64,000 nt of DNA from Protea cynaroides. Lineage: Eukaryota > Streptophyta > Magnoliopsida > Proteales > Proteaceae. Location of the stretch: the NCBI GenBank assembly GCA_028583415.1, contig CM053276.1, positions 127,994,007 through 128,058,006 on the forward strand, written 5' to 3'. Under the pieces are notes generated by a model that searched no databases, was not told the origin of the DNA, and saw nothing but the letters and a program-made list of their open reading frames with translations. This document shows, in pieces, positions 24,301 through 34,085 of this stretch. Both the position numbers and the translations under genes were made by a program. Each line of letters begins with the position of its first letter. The stretch's first letter is position 1.

Positions 24301-27300
24301 CATTAATTTGAGCCCAGCACACAATTTAATTCTTATAAATAAATCAATTGGTATTAAGCAATCCTCATGAATTTACTGATAGCATTACACTCTCGGAGGG
24401 AGTTAAAGATGAACAACAATCTAACAAGTGTCAGATTATTTAATTCATTCTATGTTTCATTTAAGCAAGTAACAAAAACTTGGATTATAATTGTTCTGCT
24501 CAATTGCTACTTTTTCTGAACACCATAACAATTACGGATTATGGATTCAGCTTAGCAATAAACCATATAACTCAATCAATTAATATGCCTCTTAATAAAC
24601 TGAATCTTGCAACCATTAACTTGAAAAATAAAAAAACACAGATATTTGAATAGAAAAATAATTAAAATTAAGAACAGAGTCTCACAATTTACTAACCGGA
24701 TTGAATTTCCCTTGAATCAACTAAAGAACTTAGCCAGACATGATAGAAAAGAAAGACAAAAGAAATAAAACTATCTTCTCAATAATTCTTGGATGCTATA
24801 TTACGTAGCCTTTACATTACATAAATAGCCAGAGTAGAGAAGATTAAAACTGGTATGTCTAGAATTGACAACCTTATTACATGAAAATAAAGATTAAACA
24901 AAATCTTCTTGCCTAGATTAGATAAAGAATCATTCTATTATTAACCAAATGTCACCTCTAGACTTATCAATCTTTGTAATATTCCATAGAGGTATATATT
25001 CTCCTCAAGATTTCTGACAACAATCAAATCCTTCCAATAGTAAACCTTCTATGTGTGGTAATCTTTCTTCTCTGGCTTGAATTCAAATCAGTTTTCCAGA
25101 TCAGATTTTGGATCACGTTTGATTTATAGAATTCTTTCCACATTAAAAACCTGCATGAAATTCGGAAGATCATTATTGAAAATATCAAAAAAAATTTATT
25201 TTAAACATAAATTACCAATACTTTCCACCAATGTCTTATATATAAGGAATCATCACAAATGAGTACCATAAGACATATAATATGTTAAATAGACTAAATA
25301 TAAGAGAAATAAATATATAAAATTATGAATCCATCACTTCCCAAGATAATTCTGTTATGCAATTCGGAATCTGTTCCAAGTAAGAAACCCAATACCAGTG
25401 GTGGGGCCAAGGATTTTTGCTTCTTTTTATTTTTTATTTTTTTATTAGTTTTTTTTTTTTGGGTGGGGGGGGGGGGGGGTAGTGTCTTGGATGGCAACAA
25501 AGCAGGTCAGCTAGTCAGGGGATAGGGTTTGGCAGTTCCATACTTCCATTTCCAATCCTCTTAAAATATAGTTCCAACCTTTACCTTTGCTGCTTCATGC
25601 TACCCAACCCACAAATAATGCATAGAGTTCACTGAATTTACATTGCAATAGGTTAGATACCTAAAAAGCAAGGTAAAGCAAGATGGATACCCTAAGTTCT
25701 TCAAATACCATACATCCATACCTTGATCTTCAGAGGTTGAGCAAATACACTAGGTTCTTCAAATAATTAAATTCCAAGTCCGAAGGTGAATACTCCAGAA
25801 TAATTATCTTTGCTAAGCATGTGTGGGCTTACATATAGGCCTTGGATCTATTTCATCATCAACAAAAATGAAAAAGAACAAGTCCAAACTAGTAGCACTT
25901 GACAGGCCTATGGACTAGACCATAGCTATTGAGTGAGTGTTGTGTACCTTAGTATGTTATCCAGCAACAATATAAAAAGGGAGTGGTTTGGGAATCACCA
26001 AATTAGTTAGTTTTCAATGCCGGATGTTGTAAAAAATTTTCAGGGGGAGGGGAGTTGTAGGATTATCGTAGAACTGGTTGTATTATATCTGGAATATCCA
26101 TATAAATGTAAAGGACTTTTGAAATCTTAGGGAGGTCTTGGCCTCTCCGGCCTCCCTGGCTCAGCCTGCCCTATATTCATTCAGTACTTGAGTTTGATAA
26201 AACGCTTGATATTCTTTTCTTTTGGGGGATTGGAAAGAAAATCCTTTCCTGGAAGCCATAATTTGCTGCATGTCTAAAAATTATGGCATACCGTGTAAGA
26301 GGTCTTATATCAGGGATTTCTGAGATCGCGAATGAGTTTGATCACTTTTTTTTTTTCCAGGTTGTTGGTGTTTATTTTGAGACATGATAGGATAAATTAA
26401 AAACCTAATGGTATTAAAGACGATGAATCGGAAGCATAGTTGTCAAGGCGACAAGGCGATCCAAGGCGTTTGGGGCCATCCTGGGCGCCTAGGCGACCAT
26501 GGCGTTCCCAGTGCATTTTTTTTATTTCTAAAATATTAATGTTTATATATATGCAACATTCTACATAAATAATCAACATTTAAGACATAACTTAATTAAT
26601 ATGTGGTGTGGACCCAAGTTTACTAATGTACACTAAGACCTGGGATTGTGTCTAGAGTTAAGTAAACAATTATTAATGACTAACATTTGCGTACTTTTAA
26701 CGAATTTGATCGGAGCGTAACTCCTTTAATATAGTTCGGATTCAAGAAATCTCGAATTCGTTGCAAAGCTAGCATAATCAGCTTTCCAACAAATCCGAGA
26801 TTGCTTGAATCCAAATTATAATGAAGGAGTTACACTCCGGTCAAACCTTGTTCGGAATACGGGAATGCTGTTTAAAGTCGTCTGAATGTAAATTATTTTT
26901 TGGGCATCAAAGCAAAAAATTATTTTGGGGCACTCTCGGTTTTTAGTGATGATTTATTATAATAAGATTTATAAAATTTTTATATTTAGAAAAAAGCCTA
27001 GCATTTAAAAGTTGAAAATCGCCGTCGCACCCAAAAATATGGTTTTTGTTCTTGAACAGGGGGGTTGACTTTTTTTCCTTCTGGAATTTGAATTTTAGAC
27101 TATTTTTATTGGATTCAAATAGGGGGGTATTTTCTTATTTATGAATAATATCTTAAGTAAAGAAACATTTACTTAAATGATATTAGTCATAAATAAGTAC
27201 TGCCTGATAAATGTTGTTCCTGTCTGGCCTGGGCGCTAGGACGCCTGTACAAACTGCCCGGACGCCTAGGCGTCGCTCGACGCCTGAAGTTTATTGGCTA

Positions 27301-30300
27301 AAAGACTTTCTTAGGGACTAGATTTTAGGGTTCAACTTCTGAACTTCTTATACTCAAGTAATATATGATTAGAACCTTGTTTCACCAAGTAGGCAACACA
27401 CAGCCAGTACATGGCAGGTTGATCATCTACAACCATACTATTTAGAGCCAGGTCCATTTTGTGTTTGAGCATCCATGTACTGTTGTCATAGTTGTCAAGG
27501 CGTCGCCTAAGGCAACAAGGTGGTTACTGACTCCTAGGCGGATAGGTCACCATGTTTTCAAGGCAACAGACAGAAAATAAGGGGGAAAAGAAAGGAAAAA
27601 AAATGAGGGAAGAGGAAGGAAATGGGGGGAACAAGAAGGAAAAGAAAGGAAACAGGGAGAAAAGTTAAGAAAACAGAGGAAAATAAGGAACAAGAAGAAA
27701 GGAATCTGGAAGCAGCAGAACTACTGCCTTTGCGGCCACCAACACCGTGACAACCGTAGCAGCAACAGAGGTGTGAGAAGAAGAAGAAGAAGAAGAAGAA
27801 GAAAGAGGAGGAAGAAACTAGAGAAGTTACTTACCTTTTTGCAGTTTCTTGCTCTTTATCTTCCGAGCCTTTGAGATGGTCTCCGACATTGTCCGGCATT
27901 GAGGAGAGGAACAGACGCTGCAATTGCTGCTTCCTAGTGGCCTCCATTTCTTTTTTATTAATTGAAAAGATTAATATTCTTCATTTTACCCATAGCACCC
28001 ATTTCTGAAATGACATGGGATGACATGGTTTAGATATAGTGAATGTGTCAATCCTCCAAATCCGTACTTTCTTTATTTTGTTTTATTTGTCTTTTTTTTT
28101 TTCCCTTCTTCTGAGATTGAGTTTTCTAGATTGGTTTCTGCCCTTTTTTAGGAGGCACCTCAATATAAATTATGGACCGTCTATGTCCTCTTAACCTTTC
28201 CTTTTTTTTAAATGAATGCATCAAAATTATGAATGTTTGCTTATAAGTTTTATGTAGTTTTTATGTTTTCTATATTTATGTAACTGATCCTATTGGTGGA
28301 TCCATATTAGTCAAGTTCCTGTATCATACAATTTGACAATGAGATGGATCTGACTCCTATACATGTACCAGCGGTCCAGCGCAGCACCCAACACCTTCAA
28401 CTGAATCTGTATAACCTGTCGAGTGTCGATACTCTACCTTCTAGAGCCTGTTTCAGGAATAAGTAATGCCCTTGTTTATTTCACTTGCAAGATTATACTG
28501 TTTACGGTCCCTTGCTGAAACTGCATAGAGGTTTGTGATCGATAAAGCCTCTGTTAGAATTACTTTTGACTAATGATGAACCTCCACTCAAAAGAAATTA
28601 AAAAAGAAGAAGAAGAAATGGTGGGGGTGGAGACATTGCACCAATTACAGGGAGGTGGTATGTATATAGGGGTCAGTTTGAAAGCACAGCATCCTAATGC
28701 ATAACAAGTTGTGGTTCGTATTGTGCACTGAGTTATAAGCCTGCAAGTTCTTCCATGACTTGGTTGAGTATCAGCTGCCGAGGAATGTCTGAGAACATGT
28801 CTTGCGTGCATGTTAACTTTTCTCTTTGACAACTCATTAGAGAGAAATTCTTCCCATTTATCCATGTCTAGAATCATCCAAATAAACAAGTTGTGCTACT
28901 GTTTGGCTTTGAATTGTATTTCATAATTTCATTAAAGTCATCTAAAGAGAGGTCAGAGATACTGAGCTCTCTTCTGTATAGAGTGTATGGATGCCTAACG
29001 TTTGACTTAAGGACCATGTCTAGATGAAATTATATGTTTGTTCTGGCTATATGCAGCGAGATTGTTACAACATGGCAGCCTGCTATCTTTTGCTTTTTTT
29101 CAACAAAATCATTTGCTGCATCCAAGAAAGCCTAAATTGTTTATATTGTTCTGCAGAGATCTTCCAGGCACTATAGCATCACAGAAGGTCTTAATGTTAC
29201 GGAAGAAATGTTGAGCCCCGACTCAATAACAAGGCAATTGGCTGAGCAGATTTCTCTTGCGAAAGCTTTGGTTGTGATTGCAAAAGAAAGCGACAATCTC
29301 CAATTTGCGTGGGAGTTAAGTGCCCAAATCCGCCAGTCCCAGATACTTCTGTTGGATGCTGCAGCAAGGAGAATTCCATTGACAGCAAGAGAATCTGAAA
29401 CTGCAATCCGTGATATGGCACTTTTGCTCTACCAAGCGCAGCAACTTCATTATGACAGTGCAACCATGATCATGAGGTTGAAAGCCAAGATCCAGTCTCT
29501 CGAAGAGCAGGCAAACTCTGAGAATGAGAAGAGTTTGAAGTATGGGCAAATAGCTGCTGAGGAAGTCCCAAAAAGTTTATACTGCCTGGGTAATAGGTTA
29601 ACTGTTCAATGGTTTAAGAACCCTAATTTCCAACGGAAACTTACTGTTGGAAGGCGAATTGCTCAGAAACTCAAGGACAACAATCTCTATCATTTTTGTG
29701 TCTTCTCAGACAACATTCTTGCAACCTCTGTTGTTGTCAACTCAACTGCTATGAACTCTAATCATCCAGATATGGTTGTTTTTCACCTTGTAACTGATGA
29801 AGTCAACCATGCTCCAATGAAGGCCTGGTTCTCCATGAACAGTTTCCGAGGAGTGACGGTAGAGGTTCAGAAATTTGAGGACTTTAGCTGGCTCAATGCC
29901 TCTTATGTCCCTGTCCTAAAGCAGCTCCAAGACTCGGACACCCAGAATTATTACTTCTCTGGCAACACTGATGATGGCCGGACTCCAATCAAGTACAGGA
30001 ATCCAAAATATCTATCTATGCTTAACCACCTCCGGTTCTACATTCCTGAGGTTTTCCCCGCATTGGAAAAAGTAGTATTTTTGGATGATGATGTTGTAGT
30101 TCAGAAAGATTTGTCAGAGCTGTTCTCTGTTGATTTGAATGGCAATGTGAATGGAGCTGTTGAGACGTGCATGGAGAAATTCCACAGATACCACAAATAC
30201 TTGAACTGTTCACACCCTCTCATTCGTGCACATTTTGATCCAGATGCCTGTGGGTGGGCATTTGGGATGAACGTATTTGACTTGGTTCAGTGGAGGAAAA

Positions 30301-30608
30301 AGAATGTCACTGGCATCTATCACTACTGGCAGGAGCGGAACGTAGACAGAACATTGTGGAAGCTTGGGACTCTGCCTCCTGGACTGCTGACTTTCTATGG
30401 GTTAACTGAACCTTTGGATCCCAAGTGGCATGTTTTGGGGTTGGGTTACAACAATGTTGATCTCCAGTTGATTGAAAAGGGGGCTGTGTTGCATTTCAAT
30501 GGGAACTCAAAGCCCTGGTTGAAGATTGGGATAGACAAATACAAGCCTTTGTGGGACAAGTATGTCGATTATTCACATCCAATGTTGGAGCAGTGTAATT
30601 TCCTTTAA
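15899..30608 (+). CDS. GAUT10: Galacturonosyltransferase, GAUT10-like (GT8 family), two coding exons
   Basis: Exon 1 is 15899-16048 (50 codons) and exon 2 is 29157-30608, joined in phase 0, giving 533 aa. Arabidopsis GAUT10 is about 536 aa, and the join leaves no gap against it. It is a type II Golgi membrane protein: a basic N-terminus (MRRRPADFRR), one membrane segment at residues 20-36, a coiled-coil-prone stem, then a GT8 catalytic domain. Visible motifs are the metal- and UDP-binding LDDDVVVQKD (Asp360-362), NGAVETCMEKFHRY, CGWAFGMNVFDL, LPPGLLTFYGLT and the terminal HFNGNSKPWLKIG. GAUTs transfer galacturonic acid from UDP-GalA to pectin homogalacturonan. The sequence is closer to GAUT10 than to GAUT11 (VYHFCVFSDN region, RDMALLLYQAQQLHYD). 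The first intron is 13,108 bp and carries an antisense retrotransposon. The frame is intact. Confidence 0.95.
16049..18059. other. Intron 1 of GAUT10, left part
   Basis: GTAATA donor at 16049. AT-rich sequence with no coding signal and no recognisable element up to the retrotransposon. A short TA run lies at 16815-16828. Confidence 0.7.
18060..18064. other. Target-site duplication CTTCC (left copy)
   Basis: It is identical to 25337-25341 on the other side of the element, marking a single insertion event. Confidence 0.9.
18065..19464 (-). repeat. 3' LTR of the gypsy element (1400 bp)
   Basis: It begins TGATGCATGTC and ends GAATCCATCA on the plus strand. It is longer than its partner mainly because its TA microsatellite (about 18296-18358) has expanded. 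Confidence 0.93.
18296..18358. repeat. (TA)n microsatellite in the LTR
   Basis: About 31 TA units. The same site in the other LTR (about 24214-24231) has only about nine, so the array changed length after insertion. Confidence 0.9.
19465..19480 (-). other. Polypurine tract of the gypsy element
   Basis: The minus strand reads AAGTGTGGGGGAATT directly before the 3' LTR, where plus-strand DNA synthesis would be primed. Confidence 0.85.
20845..20890 (-). other. Second (internal) polypurine-like tract of the gypsy element
   Basis: The minus strand reads GGGGACAATGTCAGATAGTG followed by a run of G. This phrase is typical of the 3' non-coding region of Athila/Tat elements. The nearby minus-strand phrase GGGAGGCAACCCAAG at 20945-20965 is another common mark of that group. 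Confidence 0.6.
21011..21979 (-). pseudogene. Gypsy aspartic protease fused in frame to the integrase C-terminus
   Basis: The frame 21979-21245 (244 codons) holds a retropepsin domain: PPKCKDLSTFMIPCVIG, then the catalytic motif AMLDLGASINVMP, then APILLGRIFLKT and TLTMEFEGE. After SSKKE (about 21390) the same frame runs straight into integrase C-terminal sequence (LQELKEIRLEAY, YKDKTKAFHDKRI). One TAG stop (21247-21245) follows QFVIG, and the frame then continues as FYNSRRKLMPGKLHSRW to 21011. The RT, RNase H and integrase core were therefore lost by a deletion that kept the reading frame. The protease active site looks complete. Confidence 0.82.
22094..23601 (-). pseudogene. Gypsy gag with CCHC zinc knuckle (stops and frameshifts)
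   Basis: The pieces are 23601-23236 (containing PKFHGLAGEDPHKHLKEFH, ending at a TAG after GITEA), 23184-22691 in shifted frames (INSWNEMKRQFLEKYFPASK, then LLIQYFYEGLLPMERSM), and a knuckle CDICLATSHATDMC (CX2CX4HX4C) at about 22710-22670. NPGWKDHPNMSYG follows near 22550. The capsid and nucleocapsid order is normal. One stop codon and at least two frameshifts keep it from making full-length gag. Confidence 0.82.
23969..23987 (-). other. Primer-binding site of the gypsy element
   Basis: The minus strand reads TGGCGTCGTTGCCGGGAAC a few bases after the 5' LTR. This is close to the TGGCGCCGTTGCCGGGGA site that Athila-type elements use (tRNA-Asp, from memory). Confidence 0.8.
23993..25336 (-). 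repeat. 5' LTR of the gypsy element (1344 bp)
   Basis: It begins TGATGCGTGTCG and ends GAATCCATCA on the plus strand. It aligns along its whole length with the other LTR. By eye I count about 15 differences in a 440 bp stretch (18421-18860 against its match), mostly transitions. Confidence 0.93.
25337..25341. other. Target-site duplication CTTCC (right copy)
   Basis: Matches 18060-18064. Confidence 0.9.
26434..27292. mobile_element. Non-autonomous element with GGCG-rich ends (copy 2)
   Basis: The left end is CATAGTTGTCAAGGCG followed by AGGCG/GGCGCC words to about 26515. The right end, 27215-27292, is again GGCG-rich (CCGGACGCCTAGGCG). The AT-rich part at 26520-26605 matches copy 1 at 10262-10365. 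The centre holds an inverted repeat (26708-26842). No transposase is present. The class is unknown. Confidence 0.5.
26708..26842. repeat. Imperfect inverted repeat, arms about 63 bp
   Basis: GATCGGAGCGTAACTCCTTT at 26708 pairs with the inverse of GAAGGAGTTACACTCCGGTC ending about 26842. The inner parts, TTCGGATTCAAG against CTTGAATCC, pair too. The loop is short. Confidence 0.7.
27484..27560. repeat. Fragment of the CAAGGCG element family
   Basis: CATAGTTGTCAAGGCGTCGC, then AGGCGG and CAAGGCAACA, resembles the left end of the element at 26434. Confidence 0.5.
27570..27830. repeat. Purine-rich tract with (GAA)n
   Basis: The plus strand is nearly all A and G, broken at about 27715-27770 by a GC-richer patch (CACCAACACCGTGACAACC). 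A GAA run lies at 27778-27802. Confidence 0.7.
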
Positions 30609-31415
30609 TTTTGGCATGGAAGTTTGGTATTATCTGCGGCAAGTTTGCCTTGTAATGCGATCAAAATTTTTATTTTGGAGTGCCTGTAAAATTTCCCAAG
30701 AACCCCCCCCAAGGTGGGGTGTGCACTAATTTTTTATGTTTTTTTTTTTGGGTAAGGATAAAGACAACACACGTCAACACCAAACAGGTTAATCAGGGTG
30801 AACCATCCCTGGGTGTCAATAGTGGAGTGGTGTAAATAACCCTTTTTGTTATGTAGATTCTTATTTAATTTTTCCTATGAAAAATTACTGTATTGGCACT
30901 AGTACCTGCTAGTATCTTAGCTAATTCTCTTTTCTACGATATTATGGTTAGTCAAATGTGTCAATTAGGCAAATTTGAAGGGCATTTGGTAGGTCCATGT
31001 GAGAGAGTATCTCCACTCCCATCTCCCTGCTAAAATTGCCTAAGACAAATAGTGGAATTAATTAAAAAAATAAATACTAATTTGAGAGCGGGTTTTCTAT
31101 AATACACAAATAAGTATGTAAAAATCAATATCTTCAATAGGGATTCACAAGGTGAGGAGGAGAGACAGTTATATGACAAGTGGGATTTTTTTCCCTACTT
31201 AAAATAAAAAAAATACCATTTCTTTATTTTGGACCAAGGTAACTATTTCACTGGATGGAATCTAACGACACTCGGATAATATTTGTGGCTTTAAAGTTAC
31301 TGTTAGATCACTTCTACTACTGGCTTTAAAATTTAACTAGTGAGACAGTAATGATTCCGAACCCATTCTGCCCACTCATGGTTGATAACATTGAAAATCG
31401 TGACAGATACAAACT

Positions 31416-31427
<12 letters not shown>
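30609..31427. other. Intergenic region between GAUT10 and the H-protein gene
   Basis: 3' untranslated sequence of GAUT10 followed by AT-rich DNA. No coding signal or repeat family recognised. Confidence 0.6.

Positions 31428-31472
<45 letters not shown>
31428..31472. repeat. (CT)n microsatellite before the H-protein gene
   Basis: About 22 CT repeats lie 71 bp upstream of the start codon, probably in the 5' untranslated region or core promoter, where plant genes often carry CT tracts. Confidence 0.9.
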
Positions 31473-31475
<3 letters not shown>

Positions 31476-31542
31476 AGCTATATTTGCTTTCAGTTTGAGG
31501 CTTTGAGCCAACCAAGCTGATAGACCAGATAAAGAAGATAAT

Positions 31543-33162
31543 ATGGCTCTCAGAATGTGGGCTTCTTCAACAGTCAATGCACTTCGAATCTCTTGTTGCG
31601 CCAAGGCCTCTTTCGCTCCACCCTTCGTTCTCACTAGATGCTTCTCTTCTGGTACACTATTCTTCCTTTGAACTCCTAGTTAACTGCTTGGCTTCTCTCT
31701 CACTTTCTCTCCTCTTTCGTGTGTGTGTGTGTGTTTGTTTTTTTGTGTGCTTCCAGAGTTAGTGTTTTTTTGTGTGCTTCCAGAGTTACAAAGGACCAGT
31801 GCTTTCCACTCTGTTTTTAATCAAATGGGTCTTCTTAGATTTTGAGTTGCTCAATTCTTTCACCTGATTTTTGGGCTGTTTCGTTTCCATTTTCGACCAT
31901 AGTAGGGGCAAAGATACAGTTGAAAGATACTCTAAGAAATATGATGGTAATGATTATTTTGAAGTTCGGTATTCTTTGCAGTTTTGGATGGATTGAAATA
32001 TGATGCCTCACATGAATGGGTGAAGCATGAAGGGCCAGTGGCTACAATTGGCATCACCGATCATGCTCAGGTTATTATTTTCTATTGCTCCACAGAGTGA
32101 CCCTTACGGGTCTGTTTGATATCCATATACTCTTGCAGTAACCTCAGATCTTTTGCTTGCATGCTATATGAGTTTCATTCCTTCTCACTGTAATTTGTTT
32201 TTCTTGAATTATAATTGTAGCAGTGCCTATTTCCATGCATTAGATTGTCTCTTGGTTGACTATGAATTGATTCTGTTCAAAGCCTATTCTAGCATGACAT
32301 ATGATTAGTTTATAGAGGTGGAATAGATTAGAAGGACCTGATTTCCATTTGTTGATGGGTCGTATGGGAACGAATGGATAGGCAACTTATTCTGAGTGAT
32401 TTTGTCCAATTTTTGTTCAAGATCATAAAATGGTTGAGACTTTATGACTTGCTTCATGCGAAGGTTGGAGGCTTATTGAATTTCTTCAATTCAAGATGCT
32501 GTGGGCACAAGTAAGGAATGAGGATGGGGGCCATGAGCATGGTGGAAGTCTGGACCATATAAATAGAAATAGCATAAACCAAGCACATTTTGTCATGGGA
32601 ACTATGGTACAGATTTAGATGGCCACTAGTATTATTTATTTTACCACATGGAAGAGCCCTTTTCTTTTTAAGGAAAAGAAATTAGTTACTGGTTCTTCAT
32701 GTTGATGATTTGCTTTGTCCAAATCTTATATGCCTGCCACTTTAAAGCTTTATGCAAACTGGGTTACAGGATCATCTTGGAGAGGTGGTGTTTGTCGAGT
32801 TACCTGAACCAGGAGGTTCAGTTGCTAAAGGTGGCGGCTTTGGAGCTGTAGAAAGTGTGAAAGCAACCAGTGATGTCAATTCTCCAATTTCAGGCAAGGT
32901 CATTGAGGTGAACTCAAAGCTTACTGAGTCACCTGGTTTGGTAATTCCACCACTCTGACCCACCTTATTTGCTTTTTTTTTTTTTTTTTTCTTTCTTTTC
33001 TTCTAGTTTAGGCTCATTGCATCCATCATGTAGATCAACTCAAGCCCATACGGAGATGGATGGATGATCAAAGTGAAACCAAGCAATCCATCAGAACTGG
33101 ATTCCCTAATGGGTCCAAAGGAATACACGAAATTCTGTGAGGAAGAAGATGCTGCCCACTAG
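31543..33162 (+). CDS. GCSH: Glycine cleavage system H protein, mitochondrial (four exons)
   Basis: Exons are 31543-31651, 31982-32070, 32770-32940 and 33034-33162. All have GT-AG borders and together encode 165 aa, the usual precursor length. Residues 1 to about 34 (MALRMWASSTVNALRISCC and following) are a basic, serine-rich mitochondrial presequence. The mature part starts at VLDGLKYDASHEWVKHEG. The lipoyl-binding motif is GAVESVKATSDVNSP. Lys97 of the precursor is the lipoylated residue (Lys63 of the mature pea protein). The C-terminus, KEYTKFCEEEDAAH, is that of plant mitochondrial H proteins. The protein shuttles the aminomethyl group between P, T and L proteins of glycine decarboxylase in photorespiration and one-carbon metabolism. 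No break is seen. It is tail-to-tail with the CYP88A gene. Confidence 0.96.
31739..31789. repeat. Short tandem duplication in H-protein intron 1
   Basis: TTTTTGTGTGCTTCCAGAGT occurs twice in a row with a short spacer. Confidence 0.8.
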
Positions 33163-34085
33163 AATTCGACTGTGTTTTCAGGTTATTGGACTGATTGTTT
33201 CTGGCCTTCTTCTTTTCATGAAGAGGACCTCAGCCTCTTGATACTGTCAAGGTTACTATTACTGCAAATCTCCCTCTTGGATATTGGAAAGCCAGAGAAA
33301 AAAAATCCAGTTAGCAGTCATCTATGTTTTCTTTCTTTTTTTGTTGTGCGTGTTCATGTAATTAAAGGCCATTTCCTCCTTCCTAAAAGTATATCTGTTC
33401 CATTTTGCAGTGGGTCTTATTTTGCTTTCTGTTATTTAAATGGTTATGATTGATGTCTCTTTAAGTATTGACATGAAAAACCCAATGTTCAATTCAGACT
33501 CTGTTTCCATTTGAACAGAGTTGTAAGTCATCTGTCAAGCATAGTCATAAGAGTAGTAGACGCTTGATCTGCAATTTGTGCTATTAATAATTCCTCATCT
33601 ACTTGTAGTAATGTGCAATTTGGTTCCTGTTAATTCTCAAAACTGTAGATCGCTTAGGATCCCATATTGCATTGACTTCTCAAGAAGTCTTGCAGCACAA
33701 ACATCAAATGTATCGGCATCGGCACCTAGACATATGTGCATACAAATGCTGCGGTTCGAAAGGACATGGATTCCAATATGGATGCTGGGATCACGTAAGC
33801 AAGAATGTGTATCTTGTGGATCTGATAGCATGGGGAATAGGAGGAAATATAATTTCAGATGATATTTAGATAAAAGTCAAATGACATTTCCCTATAACCA
33901 GCACATCATTGCTTTATTCCTACAAAAAGATAAAACACACTGATAGGAACCATCCGATCCTTTTCACTCTATATTATTGCTGGCAGTTGATTACGATGAT
34001 GATGATGATAATAAATGTTCATAGCTCATTTATTTCTGGAATCAAAGTAACAATATAAAGATATGATGGTATGATATCGCTGAGT
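33163..34085. other. Convergent intergenic region (H protein / CYP88A)
   Basis: Holds the 3' untranslated regions of the two genes. A GATGATGATGAT run lies near 33995, and AATAAA-like signals are present. No additional gene seen. Confidence 0.6.

Larger units (their letters stand above)
18065..25336 (-). mobile_element. Non-autonomous Ty3/gypsy (Athila/Tat-type) LTR retrotransposon, 7272 bp
   Basis: Two LTRs in direct orientation (18065-19464 and 23993-25336) start TGATGC and end CCATCA, and are flanked by the 5 bp duplication CTTCC. On the minus strand the order is 5' LTR, primer-binding site (23987-23969), gag (about 23601-22094), protease (21979 down to about 21390), the last part of integrase (about 21385-21011), a 1.5 kb non-coding 3' region, polypurine tract (19480-19465) and 3' LTR. 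Reverse transcriptase, RNase H and the integrase core are missing. The primer-binding site, DLGASINVMP protease and second internal polypurine tract point to the Athila/Tat branch. It lies antisense in intron 1 of GAUT10. Confidence 0.93.
25342..29156. other. Intron 1 of GAUT10, right part
   Basis: Non-coding. It holds a T/G homopolymer patch (25430-25480), a GGCG-rich element (26434-27292), a fragment of the same family (27484-27560) and a purine-rich tract (27570-27830). It ends at the acceptor TTCTGCAG (29156). No exon of GAUT10 or another gene is recognisable. Confidence 0.7.

Noticed and set aside
29197..30213. Antisense open frames opposite GAUT10 exon 2
   Set aside because: They are shadows of a strongly coding exon on the plus strand.
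31428..31640. 72-codon frame ending in repeated RE residues, antisense to the H-protein start
   Set aside because: The end is the CT microsatellite and the rest is opposite H-protein exon 1.
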